From a virus, in the IMG/VR virus record IMGVR_UViG_3300026097_001210, positions 1-64,000 of that record: a stretch of DNA of 64,000 nt, one strand, 5' to 3'. Within the stretch, counting starts at the first letter, position 1; each line of letters opens with the position of its first letter. Shown piece after piece: positions 45,796 to 56,049 of the stretch. The position numbers were made by a program, and so were the translations under genes. The notes beneath the pieces are model-generated. The model was given only the letters and a program-made list of their open reading frames with translations, did no database searches and had not been told where the DNA came from.

Positions 45796-45951
45796 TTGGC
45801 TGCTAAACTTTATCAAAACCCTATGTGGTTAAAAAAAAGATTTCAAATAGATAAAAAAACTCCACAAGATATTGCGAAAGAGTGTGGAGCAAGCACTGCA
45901 ACTATATACAATTATTTAGACAAGTTTGGTTTAAAGAAAAAAAATAAATAA
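45796..45951 (+). CDS. small helix-turn-helix protein, 51 aa
   Basis: A short gene starting at TTG with a strong ACAGGAGG site 5 bases upstream. The product has a helix-turn-helix, TPQDIAKECGASTATIYNYL (residues 22-41), then a basic tail GLKKKNK, as in sigma region 4 or resolvase-type DNA-binding heads. The 12 bases before it and 18 after contain only ribosome sites. It may regulate the IMPDH gene that follows. Confidence 0.75.
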   Translation: MAAKLYQNPMWLKKRFQIDKKTPQDIAKECGASTATIYNYLDKFGLKKKNK

Positions 45952-45969
45952 AAAATTTCAAGGAGAGAG

Positions 45970-47013
45970 ATGAAAAAATATACAAGTGAAGAGCACCTGT
46001 CTTTCGATGACATTTTGCTAGTTCCTCAACACTCCAGCATTTCAAGTCGTAAAGACGTGAGCACTAGGGTAAGCCTGGGCAGCGGAATGACGGGATTTAG
46101 TCTTAACGTTCCAGTAATTGCAGCACCTATGGATACCGTATGCGAATGGGAGATGGCTGTTGGTATTCGTAAAGCTGGCGGCATTGGAACCTTGCATCGC
46201 TACATGCCCATTGAAGAGCAGGCTCGGCACATTAAGATGGCTAAGGCTAACGGCGCTATTGTTGGTGGGTCTGTGGGGGCTATCGGACAGTTTGAACATG
46301 ATGCCGCTGAGCTTTTGGAGGCTGGAGCAACATTTATTTTGATTGATGTGGCTAACGGTCATAGTGACCACGCAATGCTTGCTACACAAAGGCTCAAAAA
46401 GAGCTTTGGCAGAGAGACCCACATTATGTCTGGAAATGTATCTACATGGGAGGGCTACGCCAAGTTAGCAGATGCTGGGGCAGATTCAATTAGGGTGGGC
46501 ATCGGAGGCGGATCGGCTTGCACTACTCGTGTTGTAACTGGTCACGGCGTCCCCACTCTGGCATCTATTATGGATATTAGAAACAATTTTAAATACGGAG
46601 AAGGACCAGACATCATTGCCGATGGTGGAATTCGCAACTCTGGGGATGCCGCTAAAGCTCTTGCTGCTGGCGCAAACGCCGTAATGCTTGGTCGCATGCT
46701 AGCTGGCACCAAGGAGTCCCCAGGGGAGATAGTGGAGGGGCGTAAAGTATTTCGTGGGATGGCATCGGCAGAAGCACAGCACGAAGGTAGGGGCTCTGTT
46801 TCTGGAGTAGAAGGAATTGCCACAACCGTACCATTTGTGGGACGGGTTTGTGACATCGTAGATGAGCTTGCCGCAGGCCTCAGAAGTGCAATGTCTTACA
46901 CGGGAGTGGACAACCTAGTTGATTTCTATCATCACAGCGTGTATAATAGAGTTTCAGGTAATTCGTTAAACGAAACAAGACCTCACGCTAAGGAGTTAAA
47001 TGCCTCGTCGTAA
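45970..47013 (+). CDS. IMP dehydrogenase/GMP reductase family enzyme without CBS domains
   Basis: TIM-barrel purine enzyme. LSFDDILLVP, a SGNVSTWEG segment and the loop GGGSACTTR with catalytic C184 match the family. VVTGHGVPT after the Cys is closer to bacterial IMPDH (TGVGVPQ) than to GMP reductase (TGVGYPQ). The regulatory CBS pair, normally inserted at about residue 90-210, is missing, giving 347 aa. The flap RGMASAEAQHEGRG differs from YRGMGSxxAM. It probably raises guanine nucleotide supply without feedback control. AAGGAG precedes the ATG. Confidence 0.85.
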   Translation: MKKYTSEEHLSFDDILLVPQHSSISSRKDVSTRVSLGSGMTGFSLNVPVIAAPMDTVCEWEMAVGIRKAGGIGTLHRYMPIEEQARHIKMAKANGAIVGGSVGAIGQFEHDAAELLEAGATFILIDVANGHSDHAMLATQRLKKSFGRETHIMSGNVSTWEGYAKLADAGADSIRVGIGGGSACTTRVVTGHGVPTLASIMDIRNNFKYGEGPDIIADGGIRNSGDAAKALAAGANAVMLGRMLAGTKESPGEIVEGRKVFRGMASAEAQHEGRGSVSGVEGIATTVPFVGRVCDIVDELAAGLRSAMSYTGVDNLVDFYHHSVYNRVSGNSLNETRPHAKELNASS

Positions 47014-47290
47014 AAGGGTAAGCGCAAAACCAACCTACTTTGTCACAGAGCCTTATATGGAAGTGGATGGTTTTCCCATTCATGCTGGTGACATTATAAA
47101 GGTGAGGGGCGAATACGGCACTAAGTTTAAATTTGTTGGTGTCACTACTAACACCCTGACAGGTTCTAATTGGGTTGACTGTCATGAAATTTTTAGAGGT
47201 AAGCCCCAACAGTTTAGAGCTTTTAAACAAGATAAGATTAAGCGGGTACCGCAAAAGGGAAGAAGGGCTAAACGTGTCGCAAAGTCCTGA
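47000..47290 (+). CDS. hypothetical basic protein, 96 aa
   Basis: The N-terminus (PRRKRVSAKPTYF) and C-terminus (KGRRAKRVAKS) are strongly basic, and the middle is a small beta-barrel-like domain (FPIHAGDIIKVRGEYGTKFKFVGV). It resembles small SH3-like nucleic-acid-binding proteins, but I do not recognise the family. It overlaps the IMPDH end by 14 bases and the terminase small subunit start by 17 bases, so it may be packaging-related. Confidence 0.7.
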   Translation: MPRRKRVSAKPTYFVTEPYMEVDGFPIHAGDIIKVRGEYGTKFKFVGVTTNTLTGSNWVDCHEIFRGKPQQFRAFKQDKIKRVPQKGRRAKRVAKS

Positions 47291-47816
47291 AGAAGAAATC
47301 ACTAAACATTTAGACACTGTAAATAAAGTGGTTGGAGAATACCTTAAGGGAAACGATCCAACTAAAATTTCTAAACAGCTCGATATGCCCAGAACAAAGG
47401 TTGTTACTTTAATTAAAGAGTGGCAGTCCATGGCTTCTGATAATAGTGCTATTAGGGCTAGGGCTAAAGAAGCATTGGCTGCCGCGGATGAACACTATAG
47501 TAGATTAATTAGCCAAGCCTACGAAGTTATTGATGATGCAACAACCAATGGAGATTTGCGCAATAAGTCTGGTGGCATCAAACTTGTTATGGACTTAGAG
47601 TCCAAGCGCATTGAAATGTTGCAGAAAGCTGGGCTGTTAGAAAACAAAGAGCTAGCAGAAGAGATGTTGGAGATTGAGCGCAGGCAAGAGATCTTGATGG
47701 GTATTCTTAAGGATATTGCTGCAGAACATCCAGAAGTTCGTGATAAAATTATGGGCAAGCTTTCAGAGGCTTCTCAGGGCTTAAATGAAACGGTAACGAT
47801 AGTACATAATGTTTGA
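47274..47816 (+). CDS. terminase small subunit
   Basis: Recognises DNA for packaging. GTG 47274 is preferred because an upstream ATG at 47175 would overlap the previous gene by 116 bases and adds a non-native-looking extension. The protein has an N-terminal helix-turn-helix (GNDPTKISKQLDMPRTKVVTLIKEW) and then a long helical oligomerisation region (about 50-165), as in TerS. It overlaps the large subunit start by 8 bases. The order TerS-TerL fits, though the pair is far from the portal. Confidence 0.75.
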   Translation: MSQSPEEEITKHLDTVNKVVGEYLKGNDPTKISKQLDMPRTKVVTLIKEWQSMASDNSAIRARAKEALAAADEHYSRLISQAYEVIDDATTNGDLRNKSGGIKLVMDLESKRIEMLQKAGLLENKELAEEMLEIERRQEILMGILKDIAAEHPEVRDKIMGKLSEASQGLNETVTIVHNV

Positions 47817-49584
47817 TGATTTTTTAGAGGCATTACAAGACAATCCATTCGAAGAAGAGCCCGTGGATGTTGTCACTTTTGTAGAAAGCGAAGACTTTTT
47901 AGGCCAACCACCGCTTTCTGAAATTCAATACGACATTGTCCGTGCAATGAGTCAAATTTACGAAAAACAAGACCTGGTAAGCTTGATGGGGCACGAAGAG
48001 GGGGCTCGTTATTATCAGAAGTATACTAAGAATGAAATTATTCTTCAGCTTGGTAAAGGATCTGGAAAAGACTTCACCTCTACCGTTGCAGTAGCTTTTG
48101 TTGTTTATAAACTGCTTTGTCTAAAAGATCCCGCCAGGTATTTTGGCAAACCTTCTGGCGATGCTATTGATATTATTAACGTTGCAATCAATGCGCAGCA
48201 AGCAAAAAACGTTTTTTTCAAGGGGTTTAAAAGTAAAATTGAGAGATCTCCATGGTTCGCAGGAAAATATTATGCCAAGATGGACTCAATAGAGTTTGAC
48301 AAATCCATTACCGTTTATTCTGGTCACTCAGAAAGAGAGTCTCATGAGGGCCTAAACTTGTTGATCGCTGTTTTGGATGAGATCTCTGGTTTTGCTAGTG
48401 AAACCGCAAGCGGCAACGACCAGGGTAAAACAGCAGACAACATATACAAGGCCTTCCGTGGTACGGTAGACTCTCGTTTTCCCGATTTAGGCAAGGTGGT
48501 TCTTCTTTCCTTCCCCCGATACCCTGGTGACTTTATATCCACAAAATATGAAGATTGTATTTTGGAGAAAGAAGTAGTTAAAAGAACACACACCTTTACT
48601 ATTAATCCAGAACTGCCAGAAAACCAAGAAGGAAATACTTTAGACATTGAGTGGGATGAAGATCACATTATTTCTTACAAATATCCAAACACTTATGCAC
48701 TTAAAAGACCTACTTGGGAAGTTAACCCCACTCGAAAAATAGAAGACTTTAAGCTAGCCTTCTTTACTGATATGGGGGATGCAATGATGAGATTTTTATG
48801 CATTCCCAAATTTGCGTCAGATACTTTTTTCAAGCAACGTGAAAAGGTTCAGTCTTGTATGACTGGGCGTAATCCTCTAGATACCTTTAGGCGCTTTGAT
48901 TCTAATTTTAAACCAGATAAAGATAAAAAGTATTTTGTCCACGCGGACCTTGCCCAAAAACATGACAAGTGTGCAGTGGCAATTGCTCACGTAGAAAAGT
49001 GGGTAAATATTCAAATTTCTAAAGACTACGAACAGGTTGTCCCCTTTGTAGTTGTAGATGCTGTAGCTTGGTGGGAGCCAAGGGTAGAGGGGCCAGTAGA
49101 CCTTTCAGAAGTTAAGCAGTGGATACAAGGACTTAAAAGGATGGGTTTTGATATTGGCATGGTTAGCTTTGACCGATGGCAGTCGTTTGATATTCAAAAC
49201 GAGCTAAAGTCTTACGGTATCAGAACAGAAACTGTTTCGGTAGCAAAAAAACACTATGAGGATTTGGCTATGCTTATTTATGAAGAGAGGGTCGTAATGC
49301 CAGCAATCGATCTTTTGTTTGAAGAGCTGACGGAGCTTAAAATTATGAGAAACAACAAGGTTGATCACCCCAGAAAGAAGTCTAAAGACCTTGCGGATGC
49401 TGTTTGTGGTTCTGTGTTTGGCGCTATCTCTCACACGCCAAGAGATAATGATCTTGAGGTAGAGGTTCACACCTTTAGAGATAGACCAAGAAGAGAACTT
49501 GAAGAGTTGCCAGATAACGTGATACAATATAAAGCCATGCCAGATGATGTTAAAGATTATTTGGATCGTTTTGGGCTTGTCTAG
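47809..49584 (+). CDS. terminase large subunit
   Basis: ATP-driven packaging motor and nuclease. The N-terminal ATPase has Walker A LGKGSGKDF (G82 to D88) and Walker B LIAVLDEIS (D190, E191). The C-terminal RNase H-like nuclease has D380 in FVHADLAQKHDKCAVA and a later GMVSFDRW acidic strand. The length of 591 aa is normal. Placement about 38 kb after the portal, within a DNA metabolism block, departs from the usual terminase-portal order. Confidence 0.93.
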   Translation: MFDDFLEALQDNPFEEEPVDVVTFVESEDFLGQPPLSEIQYDIVRAMSQIYEKQDLVSLMGHEEGARYYQKYTKNEIILQLGKGSGKDFTSTVAVAFVVYKLLCLKDPARYFGKPSGDAIDIINVAINAQQAKNVFFKGFKSKIERSPWFAGKYYAKMDSIEFDKSITVYSGHSERESHEGLNLLIAVLDEISGFASETASGNDQGKTADNIYKAFRGTVDSRFPDLGKVVLLSFPRYPGDFISTKYEDCILEKEVVKRTHTFTINPELPENQEGNTLDIEWDEDHIISYKYPNTYALKRPTWEVNPTRKIEDFKLAFFTDMGDAMMRFLCIPKFASDTFFKQREKVQSCMTGRNPLDTFRRFDSNFKPDKDKKYFVHADLAQKHDKCAVAIAHVEKWVNIQISKDYEQVVPFVVVDAVAWWEPRVEGPVDLSEVKQWIQGLKRMGFDIGMVSFDRWQSFDIQNELKSYGIRTETVSVAKKHYEDLAMLIYEERVVMPAIDLLFEELTELKIMRNNKVDHPRKKSKDLADAVCGSVFGAISHTPRDNDLEVEVHTFRDRPRRELEELPDNVIQYKAMPDDVKDYLDRFGLV

Positions 49585-49646
49585 TACAAAATATTGTGCA
49601 TATTTTAAGATTTGACCACTAGGTTTTGTGTAAAGGAAGAGTATAA

Positions 49647-50060
49647 TTGTTACCTATTGACATCGTGTACTTCTCTCACAAGTCCGAAAACACTAAAAGA
49701 TTTGTAGAAAAACTAGATGTCAATGCTTACAGGATACCGCTAGATTGGGATGACAGCAATCCTTACCAACACTTAAGTGATTATGTGTTGGTATTGCCAA
49801 CTTATGGTAACGGTAATGATAGACATACTATCCCTAAGCAAGTAAAGAAATTTCTAAACATACCAGAGAATAGAAATCATCTCAAGGGTGTGATTGGAAC
49901 GGGTAATACAAACTTTGGAGAGCACTTCTGCAAAGCAGCATATATGATTGCCGCAAAAGTGGGGGTACCTCTGATTGCTAAAGTAGAAATCTTTGGCACA
50001 GAACAAGACGTTGAAAAAGTAAAAGAAGGGTTAAGGCTGCTTTATGAGTACGAACTATAG
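49647..50060 (+). CDS. nrdI: NrdI flavodoxin-like protein
   Basis: Activates the dimanganese cofactor of class Ib ribonucleotide reductase by reducing oxygen through [19 protein letters not shown] is the phosphate-binding loop; [21 protein letters not shown] and [15 protein letters not shown] match the NrdI FMN-binding regions. The 137-residue length is normal. TTG is the start, with AAAGGAAG 7 bases upstream. It overlaps nrdE by 17 bases. Confidence 0.92.
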   Translation: MLPIDIVYFSHKSENTKRFVEKLDVNAYRIPLDWDDSNPYQHLSDYVLVLPTYGNGNDRHTIPKQVKKFLNIPENRNHLKGVIGTGNTNFGEHFCKAAYMIAAKVGVPLIAKVEIFGTEQDVEKVKEGLRLLYEYEL

Positions 50061-52161
50061 CTATCACGAGCTAAACGCAATGCTAAATCTATATGATGAG
50101 AATGGCAAGATTCAATTTGACAAAGACAGGGAAGCAGCTAAAAGATACTTTCTTGATCACGTAAACCAAAATACTGTATTCTTTCACAGCTTAGAAGAAA
50201 AGATTGAATATCTAATAGAAGAAGAATACTACGAAAAAGAGTTGCTGGATCAGTATGACTTCGAGTTTATTAAGTCTTTGTTTAAGCAAGCATATGCACA
50301 CAAATTTCGATTCCCCACCTTTGTTGGGGCGTACAAGTTTTACACCAGCTACGCACTAAAGACATTTAATGGTAGTCGCTACCTTGAAAGGTTCGAAGAT
50401 CGCGTCTGTATGAACGCCCTGATGCTTGCTAGAGGCGATAAGAAACTTGCTCAAAACCTAGTAGACGAGATTATTTCTGGACGATTTCAACCAGCTACAC
50501 CCACCTTTTTAAACGCAGGCAAGAAGCAAAGGGGTGAGTTTGTGAGCTGTTTCCTGCTTCGCATTGAAGATAATATGGAGTCTATCTCACGAGGCATCAA
50601 CTCTTCATTGCAGTTGTCTAAGCGAGGAGGGGGTGTAGCACTTAACATGACAAACCTTCGTGAAGCTGGCGCACCGATTAAGAAAATTGAGGGCCAATCC
50701 TCTGGCGTTCTTCCAGTAATGAAACTGCTAGAAGACAGCTTTAGTTATGCCAATCAGCTAGGTGCTCGTCAGGGTGCTGGGGCGGTATATCTTAATGCAC
50801 ATCACCCAGATATCCTTCAGTTCCTCGACACCAAGCGAGAGAATGCGGATGAGAAGGTTCGTATCAAGACGCTAAGCCTTGGGGTAGTGGTTCCAGACAT
50901 TACCCTTGAGTTAGCCAAGTCAAACGAAGACATGTACCTATTTTCTCCATACGATGTGGAAAGAGTCTACGGCCTTCCTATGTCTGATATTTCTGTTACC
51001 GAAAAGTATCAAGAGATGGTGGACAACCCAGACATTCGTAAAAAGAAAATTAGTGCTCGCGGTTTGTTTCAAACTATTGCAGAGCTACAGTTTGAGTCGG
51101 GGTATCCTTACATTGTCTATGAAGACAACGTAAACAACGTAAACCCAATCGAAGGTCGAATCAATATGTCTAACTTGTGCTCTGAAATTTTGCAGGTAAA
51201 TGAGCCAACAACATACAACGACGACTTATCGTATAACCACATTGGTAGAGATATCAGCTGCAATCTGGGCTCAATGAACATTGCTAAAATGATGGAGTCG
51301 CCAGACTTTGGAAAGAGTGTTGACACAGCAATCAAGGCACTGACTTCTGTGGCCGATCTTAGCTACATCGAGTCTGTAATGTCAATTGCTGAGGGCAACA
51401 AAAAGACTAGAGCAATTGGTCTGGGTCAAATGAATCTTCACGGGTACTTTGGAAAAGAAAGAATGCATTATGGTGACGAGGAGTCTCTAGACTTTACCAA
51501 TATGTATTTTTATACTATTCTTTATCACTCTCTTAAGTCTTCTAACGAAACTGCTAAGAAGACTGGTAGCCCATTCTACAACTTTGAAAATTCGAAGTAT
51601 GCGACGGGAGAGTTCTTCGACAAATATACTAACATATCATGGGCACCTGTAACGAAAAAGGTTGCCAAGCTTTTTAAGGATGCCGACATTGAAATCCCCA
51701 ATCAGTCTGACTGGGAAAAGCTTAAGAAGTCTGTTATGAAGCATGGCTTATATAACCAGAATCTTCAGGCAGTACCGCCAACAGGATCAATTAGTTATAT
51801 CAATAACAGTACTAGCTCGATTCACCCTATCGCTTCTCAGGTTGAGATTCGTAAGGAAGGAAAGCTGGGGCGTGTTTACTATCCTGCACCATACCTTACA
51901 AACGACAACAGGGAATACTTCATGGATGCTTATGAAGTAGGGCCAGAAAAGATTATTGATGTGTATGCTGCTGCAAGCCAGCACGTAGACCAAGGCCTAT
52001 CCCTTACCTTATTCTTTAAAGACGAGGCAACCACACGTGATATCAACCGTGCACAGATTTACGCATGGAAGAAGGGTATCAAAACAATTTATTATATTCG
52101 TATTAGGCAACAGGCCTTAGAAGGAACAGAAATGGAGGGCTGCGTTTCTTGCCAGCTATGA
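50044..52161 (+). CDS. nrdE: class Ib ribonucleotide reductase alpha subunit
   Basis: Reduces ribonucleoside diphosphates. [16 protein letters not shown] carries the first active-site Cys, [15 protein letters not shown] and [10 protein letters not shown] follow, and the C-terminal pair is CVSC (EGCVSCQL), which is re-reduced by NrdH. The length of 705 aa matches NrdE. No ATP-cone is present, as expected for class Ib. Only an HNH gene separates it from nrdF. Confidence 0.95.
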   Translation: MSTNYSYHELNAMLNLYDENGKIQFDKDREAAKRYFLDHVNQNTVFFHSLEEKIEYLIEEEYYEKELLDQYDFEFIKSLFKQAYAHKFRFPTFVGAYKFYTSYALKTFNGSRYLERFEDRVCMNALMLARGDKKLAQNLVDEIISGRFQPATPTFLNAGKKQRGEFVSCFLLRIEDNMESISRGINSSLQLSKRGGGVALNMTNLREAGAPIKKIEGQSSGVLPVMKLLEDSFSYANQLGARQGAGAVYLNAHHPDILQFLDTKRENADEKVRIKTLSLGVVVPDITLELAKSNEDMYLFSPYDVERVYGLPMSDISVTEKYQEMVDNPDIRKKKISARGLFQTIAELQFESGYPYIVYEDNVNNVNPIEGRINMSNLCSEILQVNEPTTYNDDLSYNHIGRDISCNLGSMNIAKMMESPDFGKSVDTAIKALTSVADLSYIESVMSIAEGNKKTRAIGLGQMNLHGYFGKERMHYGDEESLDFTNMYFYTILYHSLKSSNETAKKTGSPFYNFENSKYATGEFFDKYTNISWAPVTKKVAKLFKDADIEIPNQSDWEKLKKSVMKHGLYNQNLQAVPPTGSISYINNSTSSIHPIASQVEIRKEGKLGRVYYPAPYLTNDNREYFMDAYEVGPEKIIDVYAAASQHVDQGLSLTLFFKDEATTRDINRAQIYAWKKGIKTIYYIRIRQQALEGTEMEGCVSCQL

Positions 52162-52166
52162 GTGTG

Positions 52167-52175
52167 TGATACCAT
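52167..52175 (+). promoter_or_regulatory. extended -10 promoter giving a leaderless mRNA for an HNH gene
   Basis: TGATACCAT is followed by six bases and ATG 52182. There is no ribosome site. The promoter is squeezed between the nrdE stop and the HNH start. Confidence 0.55.
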
Positions 52176-52181
52176 AGATAT

Positions 52182-53686
<1,505 letters not shown>

Positions 53687-53689
53687 TCA

Positions 53690-53824
53690 ATGACATACGA
53701 ACAAGACCTAGCTAGCTGGCTAGCCGATCCTGATAATCTTAATAAATTTATCGGAGTAGCTGTTACAGAATCTTTGGGGTATAAGTTGACAGAAGACGGT
53801 CAATGGGTTAAACTATATTCATGA
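53690..53824 (+). CDS. small hypothetical protein, 44 aa
   Basis: A short gene between nrdF and the next reading frame. ATG 53690 lies 3 bases after the nrdF stop. The product (TYEQDLASWLADPDNLNKFIG, then SLGYKLTEDGQWVKL) has a helix-turn pattern with a conserved-looking closing strand. The stop overlaps the next start by ATGA, supporting translation. No function is known. Confidence 0.6.
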   Translation: MTYEQDLASWLADPDNLNKFIGVAVTESLGYKLTEDGQWVKLYS

Positions 53825-54003
53825 CAGTTCCTATTGAATCAATTGAATTTGCTGACTGGCTTCAGCAAGGTATGAATAATGGATGGATTTCTCGTCCCTT
53901 TTGCAATACGCACGATATGGATCCAGCCATGACAGAAGAAGAAGAAGCTGAATGGGAAGCAGGCGGGGACCCATGTCAACATGTTGTAAGGATAAATGTT
54001 TAA
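53821..54003 (+). CDS. small Cys/His protein, 60 aa
   Basis: The sequence has PFCNTHD and DPCQHVV, giving two Cys and two His that could bind zinc, separated by an acidic stretch (TEEEEAEWEAGG). Small proteins with this NTHD...PCxHVV pattern are frequent in actinobacterial phages, but their function is not established. It starts within ATGA of the preceding small gene. Confidence 0.65.
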   Translation: MTVPIESIEFADWLQQGMNNGWISRPFCNTHDMDPAMTEEEEAEWEAGGDPCQHVVRINV

Positions 54004-54750
54004 ATGAAAAGAATTTTTGACTGGAAATCAAATCATGATAACAGGTCTAGGCAATATAGCATCAGGCAGGTTATTGGAAACAACATTAAACCAACAAAAA
54101 TATTGTGGGAAGAGGGCACAGTTCTTGACCAGGGCTCGGAAGGGGCCTGTGTTGGATTTGCTTGGACGGCAGAGCTTTTAGCAGAGCCATCGGCTCCAGA
54201 GAGTCAGCCTAGCGAAGAATTTGCAAATGCATTAGCTAGTGAATTTTATCAGGAAGCCAAGCACGTTGATGAATGGCCAGGGACAAACTATGAAGGCACT
54301 TCAGTTTTGGCGGGTGCAAAAATTATGCATCGTAAAGGTTTTATCAAACAATATCGTTGGTGCTTTAGTGTAGACGAGGTAAGAGATGCCCTTATCGCAG
54401 AAGGCCCTGTAGTAATTGGAATACCCTGGCTAAGCGGTATGTATGAAACAGCACCTGGTGGTATTGTAAGGGTATTTGGAAAGCCAGTAGGTGGCCACGC
54501 TCTAGTTTTAACGGGGTACAACCCAGCAATGAACATTGGTCAATCCACAGAAGAGTGTTTCCGTTGGAGAAATTCCTGGGGGAATGATTATGGAAATAAC
54601 GGATCAGGATGGATTAGACGTAAAGATTTAGAAAAATTACTTGCCTCTAATGGAGAAGCTTGTGTTCCAATGCAAAGACAAACCCCTATTTTTAAGAAAG
54701 CAAAGGTATCTAAAATAAAACGATGGTTTAGTTTTATTTGTAAAAAATAA
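54004..54750 (+). CDS. papain-like cysteine protease
   Basis: C1-family peptidase. DQGSEGACVGFAW contains the oxyanion Gln43 and catalytic Cys49. VGGHALVLTGYN holds the catalytic His, and WRNSWGNDYG the Asn with its Trp-Gly pair. A basic tail of 30 residues follows, including KIKRWFSFICKK, which could bind nucleic acid or membrane. No signal peptide or propeptide is visible, so the enzyme is probably active in the cytoplasm. The substrate is unknown. Enzymes of this type are uncommon in phages and may act on host proteins or in virion maturation. Confidence 0.85.
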   Translation: MKRIFDWKSNHDNRSRQYSIRQVIGNNIKPTKILWEEGTVLDQGSEGACVGFAWTAELLAEPSAPESQPSEEFANALASEFYQEAKHVDEWPGTNYEGTSVLAGAKIMHRKGFIKQYRWCFSVDEVRDALIAEGPVVIGIPWLSGMYETAPGGIVRVFGKPVGGHALVLTGYNPAMNIGQSTEECFRWRNSWGNDYGNNGSGWIRRKDLEKLLASNGEACVPMQRQTPIFKKAKVSKIKRWFSFICKK

Positions 54751-54759
54751 TTAAATATT

Positions 54760-54830
54760 GGGGTGTGGCGAAATTGGCAGATCGTTCGATTGTTAATCGA
54801 TAGGTTGTAGAATCGTACCCTACCACCCCA
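54760..54830 (+). tRNA. tRNA-Asn (GTT)
   Basis: Acceptor GGGGTGT pairs with CCACCCC except for one mismatch, followed by discriminator A. The D-arm shows GCGAAATTGGCAG. The anticodon loop is TTGTTAA, giving GTT. The T-arm is GTAG with CTAC around ATCGTAC, which departs from the usual TTC at its start. No CCA is encoded. Confidence 0.75.
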
Positions 54831-54832
54831 GC

Positions 54833-54860
54833 GGTTCAATTTTTATGATATAATTGAACC
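54833..54860 (+). repeat. 8-bp inverted repeat flanking a leaderless promoter
   Basis: GGTTCAAT and ATTGAACC are separated by 12 bases that contain the -10 box TATAAT. Transcripts reading through from the tRNA would fold here, just before the HNH start. Confidence 0.6.
54846..54854 (+). promoter_or_regulatory. extended -10 promoter giving a leaderless mRNA
   Basis: TGATATAAT is followed by six bases and ATG 54861. No ribosome site precedes the ATG. Confidence 0.7.
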
Positions 54861-55268
54861 ATGAAACACAAAAAAAATATTCTTAGGCTAAGGGCGGAGG
54901 GAAAATCTTATCGAGAGATCCAAAACATAATTGGCTGCTCTAAGGGAACTATTGCTTTTCATTTGGGCGAGGGGCAAAAAGAAAAATACTATGAAACAAC
55001 CAAAAGGAGAAGAACAGAGCTTTCTAGAAAAATTTGGGATATAAAAGAAGCCTCTGGCTGCGTTGATTGTGGAGAGAAATATCCTCACTTTATGTTGGAT
55101 TTTGACCATCTTCCAGGATATGAAAAAGTGAATAGCCCAACATATTTGGCCAGGACTTACAGCCTAAAAAGAGCAATGGAAGAAATTGAAAAGTGTGAAA
55201 TTGTTTGTGCAAATTGTCACAAAATTAGAACCTGGAACAGAAATATTAATCCAGAACAGATAGCCTAA
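54861..55268 (+). CDS. HNH endonuclease with N-terminal helix-turn-helix
   Basis: Residues 1-35 form a helix-turn-helix (RAEGKSYREIQNIIGCSKGTI), giving DNA-site recognition. The HNH part has SGCVDCGEKYPHFMLDFDHL and VCANCHKIRTWNR, with zinc Cys pairs and the H-N-H set. It sits between tRNA-Asn and tRNA-Gly, a typical location for a homing endonuclease. It is predicted to be transcribed as a leaderless message. Confidence 0.85.
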   Translation: MKHKKNILRLRAEGKSYREIQNIIGCSKGTIAFHLGEGQKEKYYETTKRRRTELSRKIWDIKEASGCVDCGEKYPHFMLDFDHLPGYEKVNSPTYLARTYSLKRAMEEIEKCEIVCANCHKIRTWNRNINPEQIA

Positions 55269-55273
55269 TAATT

Positions 55274-55344
55274 GCGAATATAGTTTAATGGTAAAACTAC
55301 AGTCTTCCAAACTGTTGATGTGAGTTCGATTCTCACTATTCGCT
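55274..55344 (+). tRNA. tRNA-Gly (TCC)
   Basis: Acceptor GCGAATA/TATTCGC, anticodon stem ACAGT/ACTGT with loop CTTCCAA (TCC), and T-arm GTGAG/CTCAC with TTCGATT. It reads GGA and GGG. No CCA is encoded. Confidence 0.9.
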
Positions 55345-55345
55345 C

Positions 55346-55417
55346 GGCCCTGTAGCTCAAAGGAAGAGCATCCGCCTGTCCAGCGGAAGGTTGAGATTTC
55401 GAAATTCTTCAGGGTCG
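55346..55417 (+). tRNA. tRNA-Asp (GTC)
   Basis: Acceptor GGCCCTG/CAGGGTC (one G-T), anticodon stem TCCGC/GCGGA with loop CTGTCCA (GTC), and T-loop TTCGAAA with a single mismatch in its stem. No CCA is encoded. Confidence 0.9.
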
Positions 55418-55434
55418 CTGATAATTAAATATAT

Positions 55435-55506
55435 GCCCCCTTAGCTCAAAGGCAGAGCGCCACTCTTGTAAAGTGGAGGTTGAGATCTCGGAATTCTCAG
55501 GGGGCT
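55435..55506 (+). tRNA. tRNA-Thr (TGT)
   Basis: Acceptor GCCCCCT/AGGGGGC, anticodon stem CCACT/AGTGG with loop CTTGTAA (TGT), and T-stem GAGAT/TTCTC with one T-T mismatch, like that of tRNA-Asp. It reads ACA. No CCA is encoded. Confidence 0.9.
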
Positions 55507-55521
55507 CTAATAATTAAATAT

Positions 55522-55599
55522 GCCCCTGTAGCTCAGTGGATAGAGCGGAGTCCTTCTAAGTCTTGTCAGTCGCAGATTCGAATTCTGCCAGGGGCACCA
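55522..55599 (+). tRNA. tRNA-Arg (TCT)
   Basis: Acceptor GCCCCTG/CAGGGGC, anticodon loop CTTCTAA (TCT) on a stem with one mismatch, T-arm GCAGA/TCTGC with TTCGAAT, and an encoded CCA, the only tRNA here with one. It reads AGA, a very frequent arginine codon in this phage. Confidence 0.9.
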
Positions 55600-55607
55600 A
55601 AAGGAGA

Positions 55608-55613
55608 TATAAT
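55608..55613 (+). promoter_or_regulatory. -10 box giving a leaderless mRNA
   Basis: TATAAT is followed by seven bases and ATG 55621. The AAGGAG at 55601-55606 is 14 bases from the ATG and would lie upstream of the transcript. Confidence 0.55.
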
Positions 55614-55620
55614 ATTAACA

Positions 55621-56049
55621 ATGTCAGCAGTGATTATTTATAATAATGGTGGTATGGAAATACTGGGTGCTGTCAGTGTTAAGAAGTCTATTACTATGCT
55701 ATACCGTGGCGTTGCACGGGTACGCACTGAATCGGAGGATGGGCGGTTTGGTCCATACCCTATCCCTAAGTCTTTAGAATTAAACAAATATATTTTTCCT
55801 AAGTGGAAGTATAGTAGAAAAACTATTCATTATTCTCGTAAGGGTGTTTTGGAGCGGGATGGATATATTTGTGCATATTGTCATGAGTATGCTAATACTA
55901 TTGATCATGTTATTCCTAAGTGTGATGGTGGGGAATCTACTTGGTTAAATACCGTCGCTTGTTGCAAAAAATGTAATACCGTAAAAGCTGGCAGAACACC
56001 AGAAAAGGCGAGTATGATTCTTAGGAATAAGCCTGCTATGCCAGCTTGA
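55621..56049 (+). CDS. HNH endonuclease (McrA-like) in the tRNA cluster
   Basis: ATG 55621 is chosen because the frame extends upstream into tRNA-Arg, where coding is not credible. Residues 70-135 carry the HNH domain: ERDGYICAYCHEYANTIDHVIPKCDGGESTWLN, then CCKKCNTVKAGRTPEKA, with CxxC pairs, DH and N. The first 65 residues are of unknown type. This is the second HNH gene in the tRNA cluster and is also leaderless. Confidence 0.85.
   Translation: MSAVIIYNNGGMEILGAVSVKKSITMLYRGVARVRTESEDGRFGPYPIPKSLELNKYIFPKWKYSRKTIHYSRKGVLERDGYICAYCHEYANTIDHVIPKCDGGESTWLNTVACCKKCNTVKAGRTPEKASMILRNKPAMPA

Noticed and set aside
49585-49646. Possible terminator after terminase
   Set aside because: The short CTAGT/ACTAG repeat is far apart, lacks a GC stem and has no T-run.
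55480-55620. Upstream extension of the HNH frame through tRNA-Arg
   Set aside because: The extension would translate a tRNA; the start at 55621 has a fitting -10 box.
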